This document shows positions 63,736 through 64,000 of a stretch of 64,000 nt of DNA, in pieces. The notes under the pieces were generated by a model. The model saw only the letters and a program-made list of their open reading frames with translations. It was not told the origin of the DNA and ran no database searches. The stretch spans positions 393,036-457,035 of the forward strand of contig WPHV01000005.1 of the NCBI GenBank assembly GCA_009744235.1, written 5' to 3'. The DNA is from Gillisella vitis (GTDB taxonomy: Bacteria; Pseudomonadota; Alphaproteobacteria; Rhizobiales; Rhizobiaceae). Positions within the stretch are counted from its first letter, which is position 1. Each line of letters opens with the position of its first letter. A program made the translations under genes and the position numbers.

Positions 63736-64000
63736 GCTGTAGTAACAAATTAACGACTGGGATTCCCTTTCCGTCGCAAATCAGATTCAACGCTAACTTT
63801 TGGAGGTTTAGCGATGGATGGTGAGGTTCTCCGAGATGACCAGTGGGAGCGTTTGAAACCGTTTATTCCCGGCCGGTCGTAAAGGTAAACGCGGCCCACG
63901 CAGCGACGGTCGGCGGTTCTTTGATGCGATTTTATGGCTTGCCCGGTCTGGAGCCCGCTGGCGAGATCTGCCGGAAGACCGCTTCGGCTCTTATCAGGCA
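63736..64000 (+). mobile_element. IS5-family insertion sequence, left part
   Basis: The element seems to begin right after the RIME-like repeat with GGCTGTAGTAACAAATTAACG, likely the start of its terminal inverted repeat. It contains the first codons of an IS5-type transposase and runs off the window. The right end and target duplication are not visible. Confidence 0.7.
63814..64000 (+). pseudogene. IS5-family transposase, frameshifted and truncated by window end
   Basis: GGAGG lies seven bases before the ATG. The first frame reads MDGEVLRDDQWERLKPFIPG and hits TAA at 63880-63882 after 22 codons. The +1 frame continues at once with RKGKRGPRSDGRRFFDAILW and stays open to the edge, matching the N-terminal DUF4096-type region of IS5 transposases. 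A single extra C in GGCCGG at 63871-63876 would explain the shift. The programmed frameshifts of IS5-family elements are usually further in, so a mutation or sequencing error is more likely. Confidence 0.75.

Noticed and set aside
1-64000. CRISPR array or anti-phage defence island
   Set aside because: No regularly spaced repeats, cas genes, restriction-modification or toxin-antitoxin pair could be recognised; the helicase at 20074 is the repair-type Lhr family.

Overview
The window is about 60% G+C and looks like Rhizobiaceae chromosome (Agrobacterium/Allorhizobium/Rhizobium group; A. vitis-like is a guess). The support is indirect: a PodJ-type polarity protein, an imuA-imuB-dnaE2 cassette behind an alphaproteobacterial GAAC-N7-GAAC LexA box, RIME-like double-palindrome repeats of about 105 bp, an FnrN/FixK box and a rhizobial-style surface-polysaccharide locus. 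No ribosomal RNA gene, complete tRNA gene or CRISPR array was seen.

Layout. 1-291 ends in the 3' half of a tRNA-Phe gene with no 5' half, which looks like an attachment-site scar; any integrated element would lie to its left. 613-10461 is a surface-glycan locus. It holds two related GT2-like proteins, an SDR reductase/epimerase, a CmcI-like protein and a translationally coupled operon (rfbF, rfbG, RmlC-like epimerase, sugar C-methyltransferase, glycosyltransferase) that should make and transfer a CDP-linked 3-C-methyl-6-deoxyhexose, followed by galE. 10619-20072 carries an aminotransferase, MscL, an SSS-transporter/histidine-kinase hybrid, a SlyD-like isomerase, and a metallophosphoesterase coupled to a Ser/Thr kinase-universal stress protein fusion. 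19314-22581 is the PdeM/DEXH-helicase DNA repair pair. 22653-26509 holds a PheC-like periplasmic protein, a YitT membrane protein and a diguanylate cyclase.

26618-32498 is a phosphate/metal region. A histidine acid phosphatase (phytase-like) and an alkaline phosphatase each have a good Pho box, and between them lies an ABC exporter-type system with a very His/Asp/Glu-rich permease loop. Then come a TIGR02186/TauE pair, PodJ, a fadE-fadA-fadB beta-oxidation operon behind a 26-bp inverted repeat, a YagU-like protein near a perfect TTGAT-N4-ATCAA box, a lipase-like hydrolase, a second YitT paralogue, a TPR-methyltransferase, small envelope proteins, a MATE exporter, PyrD, a LuxR-type response regulator, an S24 repressor, a TerB-like protein, a periplasmic solute-binding protein and an XagB-like glycosyltransferase.

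58183-63633 is the SOS mutagenesis operon imuA-imuB-dnaE2. It ends exactly at a RIME-like repeat, and an IS5-family insertion sequence with a frameshifted transposase follows and runs off the right edge. The RIME-like copies also supply the last 34 codons and stop of galE and the stop codon of dnaE2.
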